Positions 1 to 11,870 of a DNA stretch of 64,000 nt are shown piece after piece. How positions within the stretch are numbered: the stretch's first letter is position 1; each line of letters starts with the position of its first letter. Source of the stretch: Argyresthia goedartella (taxonomy: Eukaryota; Arthropoda; Insecta; Lepidoptera; Argyresthiidae); assembly GCA_949825045.1 (NCBI GenBank), contig OX463829.1:24398715-24462714 (forward strand). Reading direction: 5' to 3'. A model generated the notes under the pieces. That model was not told the origin of the DNA. It was given only the letters and a program-made list of their open reading frames with translations, and ran no database searches. The position numbers and the translations under genes were made by a program.

Positions 1-211
1 GGCCTCCCTACTACCTGATCAGCCAGCAAACCCATCTTTCCCGGCGTCTGCAGTAATGTACTTTTTTCACTCCACTGCTCGGAATTGTGGCTAAAGATGG
101 CAATGGGGCCGCAAAACAATGAAACCAGGAAAACAAAATAACAGGCCAGAAAAAAACATTGTTGCCTTGTTTGTTATGGTTCTGTCACGTTTCAACAGAT
201 GGCGCTTCATG

Positions 212-813
212 CCGTATCGGTACATAACTTTAATACTAGAAACAAGGACAAACTTGCAGTGCCCACTACTCGGCTCCATAAAATAAAAAACTCGTTCAAG
301 GGTAATTGTGTAAGATTTTACAATAAACTCCCAAGCACTTTGACAGATCTATCAATTAATAAGTTCAAGAAATACATCAAGCAAAGGCTTATTTCTAAAG
401 CTTACTACAGTATTAAAGAGTACATAGACGATAAAAATGCTTGGGACTGAATTGTTCTAATTAATTGTGAGCATCCTCACTGCCAGAGTTTCTTTTACTG
501 GACACTTGGAGGCCTTTTACACCTCCAAAGATTAATTTAATTATACAACTCTTGACTGTGGGGACTATTTACATCTCCTATTATCATTGTATTATTGACT
601 AAAGAGACTATACATCTCTGTTATTTATATTTTAATTATTTTATTATGACATTTGAGACTCTTTACATCTCTCAGAAACAATAATTAAGTACTTTTTTTT
701 TTCTGATAATATGATAATAATACCAAATGTTCTGTAAAAAATGAAATGAAATGACATGTGAAAGTGCCCTTGTGGCCTATTTACAGAATAAACGTTTTGA
801 GTTTGAGTTTGAG
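212..813 (+). mobile_element. 3' end of a Jockey-like LINE (C-terminal ORF plus 3' UTR)
   Basis: The reading frame up to the stop near 450 matches the C-terminal tail of the LINE ORFs at 21525-22274 and 28160-28885, sharing HNFNTRNKDKL, a SFKGNC-like segment and a YNK-P motif. An AT-rich 3' UTR follows and ends in a short GAGTTT tandem at 796-813, like the tail of the LINE at 43825-46395. The element is severely 5'-truncated and lacks endonuclease and polymerase domains. The upstream boundary near 212 is approximate. Confidence 0.8.
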
Positions 814-1597
814 GTTTTTAACGTATTATCCGTCATGCCGTCGCGTCGGTAAAAGCATGCCTGACTTGTACTGTTAATTGCGGTAGATGGCGGATCAATG
901 AGTTTCGTTCATCTGATCGAGGACTCCCCCAGCGGAGCTCCAAACCTAATTTATGTGAAAATATTTTTTCTGTACAATTAATTTTACTTCTTCGCAGTAG
1001 TCATGAAAAGCACTATGTAATGTTTCGGCCAAAAGTGCAATAGGTGGACTCCTCTCTTAGAAGTCCTCGCCTGCGATTCGGCCCTCAAACTCACTCGTCT
1101 ATCACTATTATTAATAGACTTCACAAAAGGAGCAGTGTAGGAAGCAGGAACAATTACGCGTCGAAAAAGTTTGCGAATCGAACTGTCAGTGACTCTTATG
1201 CACAATGACTTAAGGTTGATGTTATCTGAACTCGAACACTTTTTCACTCTGGTATTTATTCCTGCTTGCGCCACAGGTTTACAAATCGTCGGTATCTATG
1301 TTTTTTTATGTATGTTATTTGATTTCTCCAAGCCGCTAGCCGGTTGGACCGATTTTGAAATTATAATTTTTCGTTTGAAAGGGCCTTTCGCCCTTTCATT
1401 TGGTCCAATTGACATCAGGGTCAGGAATATATGATGGCGTCCTAGAGAAATCGAAGGAACTCTTCAAATATTATGTGCAGCCCTATAGCGATTTTTGTAT
1501 TTTAGTGAAACTGATTATGAAGACCACAGATCGCCACAGAAACTGCATCATACTAGGTATCCTACCTATACAGGTTGCGAGATGATAAATGGAAAGT
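814..1597. other. No recognisable gene
   Basis: Probably intron or upstream sequence of the GPCR gene. It contains open frames of about 60-97 codons on both strands, none with recognisable domains. A small hairpin built on AAAGGGCCTTTCGCCCTTT lies near 1378-1399. Nothing else is supported. Confidence 0.5.
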
Positions 1598-1846
1598 GAC
1601 GACCCGAATGGCTGAGTCGGCAGAGACCCTGCCTACGAAGCCAAGGGTCCTGGGACTCCCGGTGGGGGCAAATATATGTTTAATGAGAACGGATATTTGT
1701 ACCCTAGTCATGGTTGTTTATCTATCTAACTATAATATTTATCTATATAAGTATGTGTATCGTTGTCTAGTACCAAGGTACAGGGAATCCTAGTTTGCAG
1801 TTAAATCAATGCGTGTAAATAGTGTCCAAGGTATTATTATTATTAT
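1598..1846 (+). mobile_element. tRNA-derived SINE (family 1)
   Basis: The head GACGACCCGAATGGCTGAG is tRNA-like. A region corresponding to the B-box is degraded here but clear in the copy at 18364-18627 (GGGTTCGAGTCCC on its - strand). The body is shared with the copies at 10806-11036, 18364-18627, 23047-23316, 29713-29984 and 49938-50129. The 3' end is an ATT-rich microsatellite. It lies about 130 bp upstream of a GPCR exon. Confidence 0.85.
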
Positions 1847-1978
1847 AAATGGAGGTGACGGTGCCAGTAGAGCTTCTAAACAATTTATTTACGTCACGAT
1901 AAGAAATCATCTAGAAAAACTGTTTAACTCAACCTTAGTCAGTTTAGTTTTATTTTTATTTAAACTATCATTCTGCAG

Positions 1979-2202
1979 CTCCGAGCAACGAATGCGGGAA
2001 CACCACCGCTCGTCCCGCCCCAACGCTCCGGGCACCCTCAACCAGGACAAGCGAAGCACTATCAAAGACGCGCGCGACACAAAAGCCCGCCGCAACGAGT
2101 GGCGCATCACCAAGATGGTGCTCGCCATCTTCCTGTCCTTCCTGGTGTGCTATCTGCCGATCACGATCGCGAAGGTCGCTGACAGCCATGTGCAGTACCC
2201 TG
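1979..2202 (+). CDS. Class A GPCR, Tre1/moody-like: exon with intracellular loop 3 and TM6 (partial gene)
   Basis: The exon is bounded by a TTCTGCAG acceptor (ends 1978) and a TG|GTGAGT donor (2203). It starts with one base of a split codon and ends in phase 1. The translation gives a basic third intracellular loop (NEWRITKM) followed by a hydrophobic TM6 containing FLVCYLP, a variant of the class A CWxP motif. Together with the NPIIY of the next exon this resembles the insect Tre1/moody rhodopsin-like receptors, which in Drosophila act in germ-cell migration and glial barrier function. That subfamily call is from memory of the family. TM1-TM5 and the DRY-type motif are absent, so earlier exons must lie upstream of the window. 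An alternative is another class A orphan receptor. Confidence 0.72.
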
Positions 2203-2294
2203 GTGAGTCGAATACTGGTTGTCAATTAGCCTCAGGCGCCAAACTTCGGAGAAAACCTTTCGTCAGACACAAATATACTTGGCGTGACCTATAT

Positions 2295-2700
2295 AGCTCT
2301 GGTTTCCTCCATAAGCGGCAGCGGCATTTAGCGGACGTAATATAGCGGTGAATGACGTCACTAGAATATTGCCTATGTAAACCAAAGGGCGCGGTTTTCT
2401 ATATAGAGAACGATATTTGACACCGTAACCACAAAAAGCGGTGCCTCCATTTGCATGACGGCCGTCACGACGGTGTTGATGAGTCTCGAAACGTTTTTTT
2501 TTCATGAGTGGTGTCACATTTATTGTAAAATTAATGTCAACCTTCTTTTTCCACAGTTGACACGTACTTTGTAGTCTGTGTTTTCTCCGTAAAAAGACGG
2601 TCATCAGGCTCGAATACTCCACGTATTGTCGGCCGTATTTTTACGGCCAGCACATTAAGTCCGGTAAATGTTGCCTTTGTTTTTGGAGGAAACCAGAGCT
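2295..2700. mobile_element. Candidate MITE in a GPCR intron
   Basis: A perfect 16-bp inverted repeat, AGCTCTGGTTTCCTCC, lies at 2295-2310 with its complement at 2685-2700. It bounds about 406 bp with no coding capacity. No unambiguous target-site duplication was found, so the superfamily is unassigned. Confidence 0.5.
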
Positions 2701-2962
2701 TTTGTGGGTAAAATACCCCTATAAAGATCTGGATAATGATCTGCTATCCAGCGCGTATTTGCCCGATATGTAAAATTCCTGCTAATACATCATGGCGGAA
2801 ACTAAAAAGCACGAGTTAAAATCATCAGTCACCAGCTGATGTAAAATCGTCATTACTAGTATACAGTGCTTTTGGTTCAGGCTAAAAAACTCAATGTCAC
2901 TTACACAAACTCAATACCTAACAGTTACTATATCAGTTAGTAAACAAGATTTATCCTTCCAG

Positions 2963-3204
2963 TGTTTCACGTCGCGGGCTACCTGCTCCTCTACGCCAGC
3001 GCCTGCGTGAACCCCATCATCTACGTCATAATGAACGCGCAATACCGGGCCGCGTACGCAGCAGCGCTCTGCTGCCCGCTAGCGCACCTAGCCGGGCTCA
3101 CCAGCGGTGGGTATCCGTCCACGCCGCACGCGCATGACCGCATCACCGCAATCACGAGGAAGACCGAACGCACGTCCATTCCGGTCGAGTATTCGCGCCC
3201 GTGA
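2963..3204 (+). CDS. Class A GPCR, Tre1/moody-like: last coding exon (TM7 and C-tail)
   Basis: The acceptor TTCCAG ends at 2962. The exon supplies the two bases that complete the codon split at 2202, so the two exons join in phase across a 760-bp intron. The product begins with a hydrophobic TM7 and the class A signature NPIIYVIMN, followed by QYRAAY (start of helix 8), a short Ser/Thr/Arg-rich tail and a TGA at 3202-3204. NPIIYVIMN-QYR is characteristic of Tre1/moody-type receptors. Membrane location at the cell surface follows from the family. Codon use is GC-rich compared with the AT-rich flanks, as expected of a constrained host exon. Confidence 0.75.
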
Positions 3205-5105
3205 AGGTGATGACCGCTTCATGACGAGTCTGGGGTGACTGAACTGCCGCAACTTTAATAGTGCAAGTGAAATGGCCAGTTGATCTTAAAAGAATCTTCC
3301 ATAGTCGATGCAAGTGCCTTGCGGTCTGTTGGGGAGAATAATTATGCAAGTTCAGTTCCCTCGGATTAGTTAATACTTCTGTAACATCCATAGCATCATT
3401 TGCATGTGCTTGCAATCTAACAAAGGGCGACTTATGGCAAAATGAGCGGTGGTAAGATAAGATAAGATACGCGTTCATTCAAGCGTCACAATATACAGAA
3501 CACAACACAGAAAGTACAAGTATTAAGCATAGAATTTACATACAGACAACCACAAAGATCGAGATGAAATTATATAAAACTTACTGGACCTCTTTCCGGG
3601 CATATAATAAATAGCATACAGAAAATTTCATTGGTTTTGGACTTCATCACAAAGACACCATTGAATCTTTGGTGGGAACATATTTCCCTCTAACCAGAAG
3701 AGTGTTAAGTGTTCGATTGAATAGACAAAAGTATAGTATCGTGTGCTTGAGTGATATACAATTAAACAACAGGTCAGCATGACAGCGTGAATGTTTCAGC
3801 ATCATTTCAGCATGGTACTATACGTTATGTCCTATTTCAGACAAGCAGTAGAAACCTATGTATAGCAATGTGAAACATGAATTAATATAATTCTAAAACA
3901 TCATTGGAATGTTTGTATAAGCGCCAGTCATTTTCCCTGTTGCGGCTACCAGATATCCAAGCCAACGGGATCTCTGACATCACCCCGCTTTCTATTCCAC
4001 CTTCGACAATTAACTAGTCATAACCTTCTTTTTAGAGAAATGGAACGAGCGTCACGGGTACAGTTACAGCAACACACGAACGGCACTCAGCCAGGTTTCT
4101 CTGGGAGAGTCCAGAGCCGACCCTCGGGCTTCGAGGGCGCCGGCCGGACCTGCAAGATAGGGAGGGAGAATGGGGGGAGGGGAACTTACTCAAGGAGTGA
4201 GCAAACCGTAGGGGGGAGGGGGAGCTATTCAAGGGGATGTGGGGAGGTGGGTGGCGGCAGGGGGGAGTATGCGAGTGGTAGCTTGGTGTAGGCTCGTCGC
4301 TCGGTAGTTTGATGATGCCAAAGATTTGACGGTCGGAAAAGGTTGTTTGTAAAGACTGGTAGAGATAGAGAATGAATTGCAATTAATCTACTTACCAGTT
4401 TTAGATATATTGTGTGGGTGCGTGGAAAAAAAAACTTGTGTACACGTATCTCGGTAACGATAATCTGCCTTGATTAGAATCACCTATAGGCGTGATGCGA
4501 CGAAATGAAACCGTTTTCGGCCTCAATTGAATTTAACAACCAAAGATTTTTTCGGTGCTAGAAATAAAAAGACCTAAATAAGTATTTTTTTACCAAAAGG
4601 TATTTAATTTGTAATTTTAATAAGTATTGCAAAAACTTAATAGCAAATGGTCCGTCCAACTAGCGAACGACGAGTCTAGGTCAGGCTGGTCTCAAACGGT
4701 CTCAAAACTTCCCGTAATGTTCAGGGCCGCTCCGCTGTACGTAGGATTTTGTGAATTTCAGTTAGTGAATAAGGAAGCAGTTCTTATATGTTGCTGCTAT
4801 ATACACAGTCAATAGGTACACTCATATTATAATTTGTACCTACGTAAGTTAGGTACAAATTAATGGGATAATTTCTAGGCAGGTTTTCTGTTTTAAAAAA
4901 TCCGATAGATGGCGTTGGTAACTTACCCTCCTTTTCCCTTTTGCGCATTATGAATATGGTAAATATGGGTAGGTGTCACCTAATCAAAAAAATGGTAATA
5001 TGGAGCTAACGGATATAACCATTTTTTTAGAAGGATAAATTTTCTCAAATATTTATATTTTTTTCCAATTATCTCACTAACTTGACTCGTCAAGTTAGGT
5101 AGGTA
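3205..5105. other. GPCR 3' flank; no further gene seen
   Basis: It presumably starts with the GPCR 3' UTR. A short GATAA microsatellite lies near 3450 and a G-rich block at 4157-4270. Several AATAAA-like strings occur, but none can be assigned as the polyadenylation signal. No domain-bearing frame was found. Confidence 0.45.
4157..4270 (+). repeat. G-rich imperfect tandem with G-quadruplex potential
   Basis: Multiple runs of four or more G are spaced a few bases apart. Two imperfect copies of a ~40-bp unit each begin with a GGGGGGAGGGG block followed by an ACTTACTCAAGG-like or GCTATTCAAGG-like stretch. The + strand could form G-quadruplexes. The open frames through it are compositional and are not called as genes. 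Confidence 0.5.
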
Positions 5106-5365
5106 CCATAATAAATAAATAAATGCTGCCGATTACCGTACCCACCGGGGAGCACCGGCCTCTACCCGGGTAAGATTGAGCCATACTCCACCACGCTGGC
5201 TCATTGCGGGTTGATGGAGGGGTGTCGAGGGTGGCCAACCCGACTGCCAGAAGTTATCAAGCTGCCCTATTAGGGCCTCCGATCCAGCTTTTTGACTACT
5301 ACCACCGCGTAGAGTTTGTAGGTAGCGATAGTAACCGGGACCACAACCTAACGTGTCATCCGAAA
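5106..5365 (-). mobile_element. LINE/SINE 3' tail with ATTT microsatellite
   Basis: Read on the - strand it contains GAGCCAGCGTGGTGGAGTA and ends in an ATTT tandem (5110-5125 on +). The segment at 5645-5835 has the same core in the opposite orientation. This suggests two insertions of one retroelement tail family (RTE- or CR1-like by the tail style). No coding domain remains. Confidence 0.55.
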
Positions 5366-5532
5366 CAGGGAAGCGCCCAAGATAAATACAACATAGAAAG
5401 GACTCCCATCCTGTAGCCATCTCTAGCAAATGTTGCTACCCGGACGATCGTTTCCGATGCGCGAATACCGCTCTTTGGTACCTATTAATTATTATTAATT
5501 TGGTATCGAATAACTTTTTTTTATTTGTTTAA

Positions 5533-5835
5533 GTGTCTCGTGGACTAACGGGTTCCACGCTAGCTTCTCACACAGGAGATGCAGGTTCGAATCCTGACCA
5601 TGAAACCAGTGAGATAATTAATTTATCTTAAGTACATTTCGGATGACACGTTAAGCTGTAGGTGCCGGCTAACATCGCTACGTGGTAGTGGTCGTAAAAC
5701 CCCTCCATCAACCTGCACTGAGCCAGCGTGGTGGTGTATGGCTTAATCTTACTCGTATCCGGGACAATCCGGGTAAAGGCTTGTGCCCCTCGGTGGAGAC
5801 ATTAATGGGCTACATTTATTTATCATTGTCCCCTA
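5533..5835 (+). mobile_element. tRNA-headed SINE with LINE-derived tail (family 2)
   Basis: A perfect pol III B-box, GGTTCGAATCC, lies in the head (about 5583-5593), with an A-box-like region about 40 bp upstream. The tail from 5645 shares the GAGCCAGCGTGGTGG core with the inverted copy at 5106-5365 and ends in ATTTATTTAT. The head-plus-tail design is typical of SINEs that borrow a LINE 3' end. It differs from SINE family 1. Confidence 0.55.
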
Positions 5836-8129
5836 CCCATATTTACCACATTCATTATGCGCCAAAGGAAAAAAAGTATGGGGAGTTCTTCAACGCCAGC
5901 TATTGGATTTTGAAAACAATTATTTTCTCTCATAAGTATGTTAGATCTGATATCTACTGAGAATCTGAACTTTTCCGGAATTTTGAGACTGAGTTAATTA
6001 TAGGAGTCACCTATAAATACAAATATGTTGGTCGGTACTAACACTGCCACCTTTTATGTTTAGACTAAGTAGAAACATAAACTAATTGATTGTAATAGGT
6101 ACACTGGTACACTGGCCAAAGTCTTCCCCTAAACCTTTTAATGGTTGTTTCAACTCGACTCAAAGATAATAAATATGGCCTGCTCATAATGAATTTTAAT
6201 AATTTTTGCAATTTCTTCGCATCGGTGAGTTGAGGACTAATTTGAGGTTGTGCAGATTTAATTAATCTAATTGGGTTTTGTAAATTGTAATTTATTTTTA
6301 GGAAACTATTGTTCGACTAGAAAATTAGTTAGGTACCCAACCGGCCAAGGCTATCTAAAGATCTGTTTTGTAAATAATAAGAAGGACATTCCTCGATTAC
6401 TCAAAATGATTAAACATTCCAATATTTTGTACCTATGTATGTTAGAATAAATCAAAAACACAAACTAGTGGTGTAATAATAATTAATGTAAGCATAATTT
6501 CAGCTTGTTATTTTATTAGGTATAGTTACCTCTATGAGTTGTAGGTATAACTAGATAGGTATATAAGTATACCTACCAAAAGCTGTTGCTATCCTGGCTA
6601 AGTGTGCAGTATTCGATTTTACTTAGATAATGGTAGTACCAGCAATGATATTAAATGCTCCTGTATAACTTTCAAACAGGTAATATATACCTAAATTATT
6701 GCAAAAGGTGAAAGGTACCTATAACCTGATGCCAAGTTTCTTGGCTCCTGAGTGCCGCCTGGAGGGGGTAGGGGCGCATAGGTACAAGAGAGATGCATGC
6801 ATGGGCTAGTGAGAGATGGTTGCCTCGCTCAGAGGCCAAAAAACCTTTTTACCAAGAAATACATAAATCAGAATACCTCTACCTACTTACCTACCTAAAT
6901 TGTGAGGTCCATGCCGACCACAGTTATTTACCTGTAAGAATCCAATCCAATGAGTTAGGTTTAGTGATGACATTTTTATGTAAAATATTTATATAATTGC
7001 CATAATAATTATAAGATAAAATAGATAATGTAATGAAATTTTAATGTAATTATATTATGAATAATATTTATTGACCAAAATAAAACAACATTTGAAAACC
7101 AACATTTGTTTCACTAAAAAATAATAGACAAGGCATTTTTTCATTTATTTATTTATTACAAAATACAGTATTACAGGAAAATGCCCAATGCGCTGTACAT
7201 TAAACAAATAGAGTTAAAGCGTAATGCATATTTACATATAAATTACGAATCAGGTTCCGTTATACAAGCACAATATAATTTAAACAAGAATAAACATTAA
7301 AAGCATATTTAAATCTGCTTTGAATTTTTTTAATTTTCGATTAAGGACCTGTAGTAGGAAAACATCCTCTGGCATTTTCATTCTTTTGTTTAAGAAATGT
7401 TATTGTTATCTGTAAAAAAATATATCGCGGAATTCCAAAGAGTTATTTAATATGATAGCGCTTTCAAATCTAGTTTGCAATTAATTATCACTCAGAAAAT
7501 AATTTCTGAAATTGTACTTGACGAAGACGAAACTTTCGCAAAAAACAGCATTGAGTTTATTCAGTATTTTACACCTTTCCCATACACTTTGCACGAATTT
7601 GTTTAGGTGTATATACTTAGAGATAAAAGATCTGTTAACGATATGCTTAAGTAACTTTACTCAGAGATTTATATTTAGATATTTTATTATATTTGTCGAC
7701 CATTGGCCGACCGAAATTCGTATACAAATCCGCGGCTCCAACGCTGTGAGCTCAGCCAGCATTCGCATGGCAGTCGCCTACAAGACTTAAGAGTAGGAGC
7801 ATGTTTGTTTTGCCTCAGCACTAATAGATCGCGAAATTTGGGTGTAAGTGGACACTGGCACTGTCGCACTGTGCTGTCTGATGCCGCCAAGAACCAAAGG
7901 TGAAGAGCATTTAAAAATAAACCTTATTGATTTAAGTTTAATTAAAAAATATAACAACAACATAATTTTATGCCATCCAGCTCTTAAAGACTTGTACACT
8001 TCATGGCAAATAAACAGAACCTTTTTTCAATACCTGTGTTTATTACGGAGAGTAGGTAAAATACAATTCAATCGGATATACTATTAAAATATATATATAT
8101 ATATATGACATCACCATTATTAGTGTTCA
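5836..8129. other. AT-rich stretch with no recognisable gene
   Basis: Short open frames only, none with recognisable motifs. It contains small AT microsatellites, including an alternating AT run near 8090-8106. Unannotated decayed repeats are likely. Confidence 0.5.
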
Positions 8130-8486
8130 ATTCTAATTAATTTCATCATCATGGCTCATTGATGAAGACGAATCACCAGTATAAATGATGAATTGGTCCA
8201 GGTGATCATGAATAGCTGCTTCCAGTGTTATAAATTCGCATTCACATTTTATGGCATGATCAACCAAACAACGCCAAGCTTCTACATTTATTGAAGATTT
8301 TTTTCTTTCAAAAGCTGCATTATTAAGGTGACACTAATTTTTACGTTGTGTTAACTCACATGCCCTTTAACTTAAGCCCAAATATTTTCAATATGGTTAA
8401 AGTCTGGATGGTAGAGTGGCAACCTCAAATTTTGAATCCATTTTCCACTATTATTTTTTCTATGGAATATTTGATATATGGGATGG
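8130..8486 (-). pseudogene. Tc1/IS630-like DDE transposase, C-terminal remnant
   Basis: On the - strand, just inside 8486, the frame reads LPLYHPDFNHIENIW. This is the PYHPDxNPIExxW block around the last acidic catalytic residue of IS630/Tc1-type DDE transposases. After frame disruption near 8370 the same strand continues with INVEAWRCLVDHAIKC and an acidic end, matching the usual C-terminus of this family. The N-terminal part, including the first two acidic residues, is cut off by the LINE that begins at about 8487. It is inactive. Confidence 0.7.
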
Positions 8487-8662
8487 GTGTAGCAGGGTGT
8501 TCCAGGGCTTGCAGCCGACCCGCAGGGTAGGCAAATCGTACTGGCAGGCATTCTACAAACTCTTACCGTTGGCTCCAAGTGGTCGTTGTGCACACGACGG
8601 CCACATACCCCGATACACCACCTCGGCTCGTGGGCTAAACCCGGTGAGGGCTCCTGGAGGCT

Positions 8663-8861
8663 CCTGAAACCCGAGGCCATGGCTCACAGTTAATTCTTAA
8701 TAAGACAACTGTAAACACAAAGGGGTTGTTTTTAGTCCGTATACCACACGAGCTGATGCCCGCTCAATATGTGGGGACCCGGACATAGCAGGGAGGTCTG
8801 ACTCCTGGGCATGGGTAATTCCATTTTTTTCCCCTCCAACAAAAAAAAAAAAAAAAAAAAA
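8663..8861 (+). mobile_element. Poly-A retroelement tail nested in the LINE, with 14-bp target duplication
   Basis: GGCTCCTGGAGGCT occurs immediately before (8649-8662) and immediately after (8862-8875) a 199-bp segment ending in a run of 21 A residues. That is the signature of target-primed retrotransposition. The 3' part (GACTCCTGGGCATGGGTAA and a T-rich block) is shared with 19233-19290 and 25871-25928, so it is a dispersed family. It is 5'-truncated and has no coding domain. Confidence 0.85.
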
Positions 8862-10805
8862 GGCTCCTGGAGGCTTCGGCAGACAGGTTTCTAAGCGGTC
8901 ACCTCCCGCATGTGCCCAATTCTAACACGGCGGTGAAGGCAGCTCACGCTGATAAGCACCGAGTCCTTGCGGATCCGGCGAATTAGCAAGGAAATGTCGA
9001 TGGCTTAGGGCGGCAGTTGAGGTCAAAAGTGACTGCCGGTCAGAAACTGCATCCGAACCCTCCGCCAGTCGTAGCGGTTTCCGTTCCACTGGACAGAGGG
9101 GGATGAGGACGAGAAAGGGCATCTGCTACTGCGCGACCGCTTATAAACTAAAAATACTCCTGCGTAGATGACTGCTTCACAAATTGGACTCTGGAGACTT
9201 AGTCCTGTGGCGATTGGCTAAAGTAAAGAGGTTCGGTATGATGCAAACCGGGTTTTGTCTAAGGCCTGCACACAGGCGGCTCCGAGGGTGGTCTCAGATC
9301 ACCGTGGTCACTTCCGCTCTGTAATAGGGGGTCAGAGTGGGTTCGGCAGCACCCGGAGTGACAGAGCAGCCCTGTTTAGGGTAGCACTGATCTCCTTGCT
9401 CAGCCTTGGAGGGGGGCTAGAAAAGGTGCCCTAAAAATTGCTCGCCCCAGCTAATTGGGATGGTAGTAACCACGGCTGCCTCCACATCCTTAATTTCGTG
9501 GTCGACGCAACAATGACAAAATGAATATAAAAACACCAAGAAAACTGGATATGACATTTGGCGCTTGGAATGTTAGAACACACCTTGATCGCAAAGAGAA
9601 CATCTGTCCCGAGCGTAAGACGGCCATTGTAGCTCGTGAGCTCTCTCGATTTGACGTAGATGTGGCTGCTATCAGCAAAACACATCTCGCCAATGAAGGA
9701 AAGCTCTTCTAGAAAGCCCTTGCTTCTTCTGAGCCGCGACAATCCGGCGTGGGATTCGCGATCAAGAATCAGATTGTCAAATATCTGCAAGAGTGCCCGG
9801 TTCACATCTCAGACCGTATTAGAACTTTGCGCCTGCAACTGCACGATAATAGTCTAAGGCAGACACGGAGTAGGCAGCATGAACGACAACGGACACCTGC
9901 TACTCAATCTTTGTGCTCATTCGACCTGGCGATCACGAACACTATATTTCGACTTTCCGTCAAGCACAAGAACACATCGATGCACCCAAGATACAAGCAC
10001 TGGCATCTCATAGACTATGCTAAAGTGAGGCAAAAAGATCTTTCCCAAGTCCAAATCACCCGCGTCATGCGCGGTGCACACTGCTGGACAGATCATCGGC
10101 TTGTAGTCGTAAAACTGCGTCTCCTCCTCTATCGTCCTTGTAGGTCCGTCAGAACTGAGCCACCAAGTCTAAACTTGAACGGACTAAAGCATTATGCGAC
10201 GAGGGTGAAGTATGAGAACTCTATCTACTCATATTTTAGAAACCGCCACAACTACCTTGGGTCTAAAAATCCGTAAGAACGAGGATTGGTTTGATGAGAA
10301 TGATAGAGCTCTTAAGGAGGCAATCGACACACACCGGCGTCTCCTCAGGCAGCACAGGACAAACCAACGTGGTATTGTGGGGATCAGACAAAGTGACCTG
10401 GAGTTTGCGCTAAACCAAGAAACTAAGAATCAATGGTGGCAGGACAGAGCTCACCAAATGCAATGGCTCGCGGACAATAACCAGCTTGGGGAATTCTACG
10501 GTGAGGTTCTAAAACTGATATGTTCGACTACTCTTGCAAAAGTGCCACTTAAGCCTGCAAATGGTGAAGGCCTTCTTAAAAGTAAGGAAGTACCTAAAAG
10601 ATGGGCGGAACACCTCAAAACTCTGCTCAATGTGGACCGGTCTGCAGACATGGAACACCCAATCCCTCAACTCCTCATATCTAGCAAGCTAAATGAGCCA
10701 TTACGTTACGAGGCGAGGTTGTTCTTGCAATAAAGAAACAACATAACAAACGTGCAATTGGCGCTGACTTTACACCGGAAAAAATGCTTAAATACGGCGA
10801 TGATG

Positions 10806-11036
10806 ATAATAATAATAATAATAATACCTTGGACACTTTTTACACACATTGATCTAGCCTCAAACTAGGATTACCTGTATCTTGGGTACTAGACAACGAT
10901 ACACATACTTTTATATAGATAAATATTATACTTAGATAGATTAACAACCATGACTAGGGTACAAACATCCTTTCTCATCAAACAAATATTTGCCCCCATC
11001 GGGACTAGAACCCGGGACCCTTGGCTTCGTAGGCAG
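10806..11036 (-). mobile_element. SINE family 1 copy nested in the LINE
   Basis: The + strand begins with an AAT microsatellite, continues with ACCTTGGACACT and ends with GGGACCCTTGGCTTCGTAGG, the reverse complement of the tRNA-like head, which is truncated. It interrupts the LINE RT coding region between the EKMLKYGDD-like and VPSTLKVPHIRALYKGKG blocks. Confidence 0.85.
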
Positions 11037-11870
11037 TTAGATCAGGTCCCGTCTACTTTAAAAGTACCACACATAAGAGCTTTATATAAGGGCAAGGGCG
11101 ACCGTTCCAATTGTGGTTTTTATCGCGGTATTTGGCTTTCCCTGTCCCTGAAAAAGTCTTCGCCATAGTACTCCTAAACCGCCTGATGTAACTATCAGAA
11201 GGCCTGCTACCTGAAACCCAGTTTGGCCTCCGACCTGATCGAGGCACAGCTGACGTTGTCTTCTCAGTGCGTCAACTGCAAGATAAAAGCAGAGAGCAGG
11301 GCCGTCCCATATACCTGTTTTTTATTGACCTTTAGAAAGCTTTTGACAGCGTCCTACGAGAAGCCCTCTGGATGGTGCTCGGAAAGATAGGGTGCCTAGA
11401 GAGATTTGTGAGACTTCTCAGACTCCTCCACGACGACATGCATTGCTGCGTTGCTATCAACGATGTACAATCAGAGTTTTTCCCCGTTACCTGTAGGGTC
11501 AAACAAGGCTGCGTTCTCGCGCCTACATTGTTAGCGTTGTACCAGCGAAACCAAACCTCTCACTCCTCTAAGCATTACTACGTCACTCTGAGAGCCTGGT
11601 ACTTTGAAACTCATCTATGGTTCTTCGTACCCCTCCCTCGTCACAGGTGAAGGCTACCGGCAATAACGCGCCATGTACCGAGGTGACCGCGAGTATGTCT
11701 ACACTGAGTCCCGGCACGTCGGCCATGCAGCAAACTTCATCAACTCCTAATCTAGCGTCGACTCTAGGCTTTCAAATGGACTCTGTCAACGCCATACCAA
11801 GAGGTTTCAAACAAAAGCACGACGGATTAGACAATGCGGATAAATTCCGGGATTTGTAGGCACCATGCGT

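Larger units (their letters stand above)
8487..11870 (+). mobile_element. Decayed EN-RT non-LTR retrotransposon
   Basis: Frame-shifted pieces of one polyprotein run 5' to 3'. The endonuclease start is at about 9521-9712 (TFGAWNVRT, IVARELSRFDVDVAAISKTH). The endonuclease end is at 9749-10190 (WHLIDYAKV, CWTDHRLVVVKL). A linker follows at 10212-10733. RT pieces lie at 11060-11570 (LYKGKGDRSNCGFYRGI, FIDL followed by a stop and KAFDSV, VKQGCVLAP). These are the DxxxxAF and QGCxLAP blocks of LINE polymerases. Proteins of this type are often auto-named craniofacial development protein 2-like. The YADD region was not found. The 5' UTR (8487-9520) carries a nested poly-A insertion, and the RT region carries a SINE. 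Clade is not assigned; the 3' boundary is approximate. Confidence 0.8.

Noticed and set aside
984..1274. 97-codon open frame on the - strand
   Set aside because: No recognisable domain, signal or splice context; left as unassigned.
4032..4382. - strand Ser/Pro-rich frame of 116 codons
   Set aside because: Produced by the complement of the G-rich tandem; compositional artefact.
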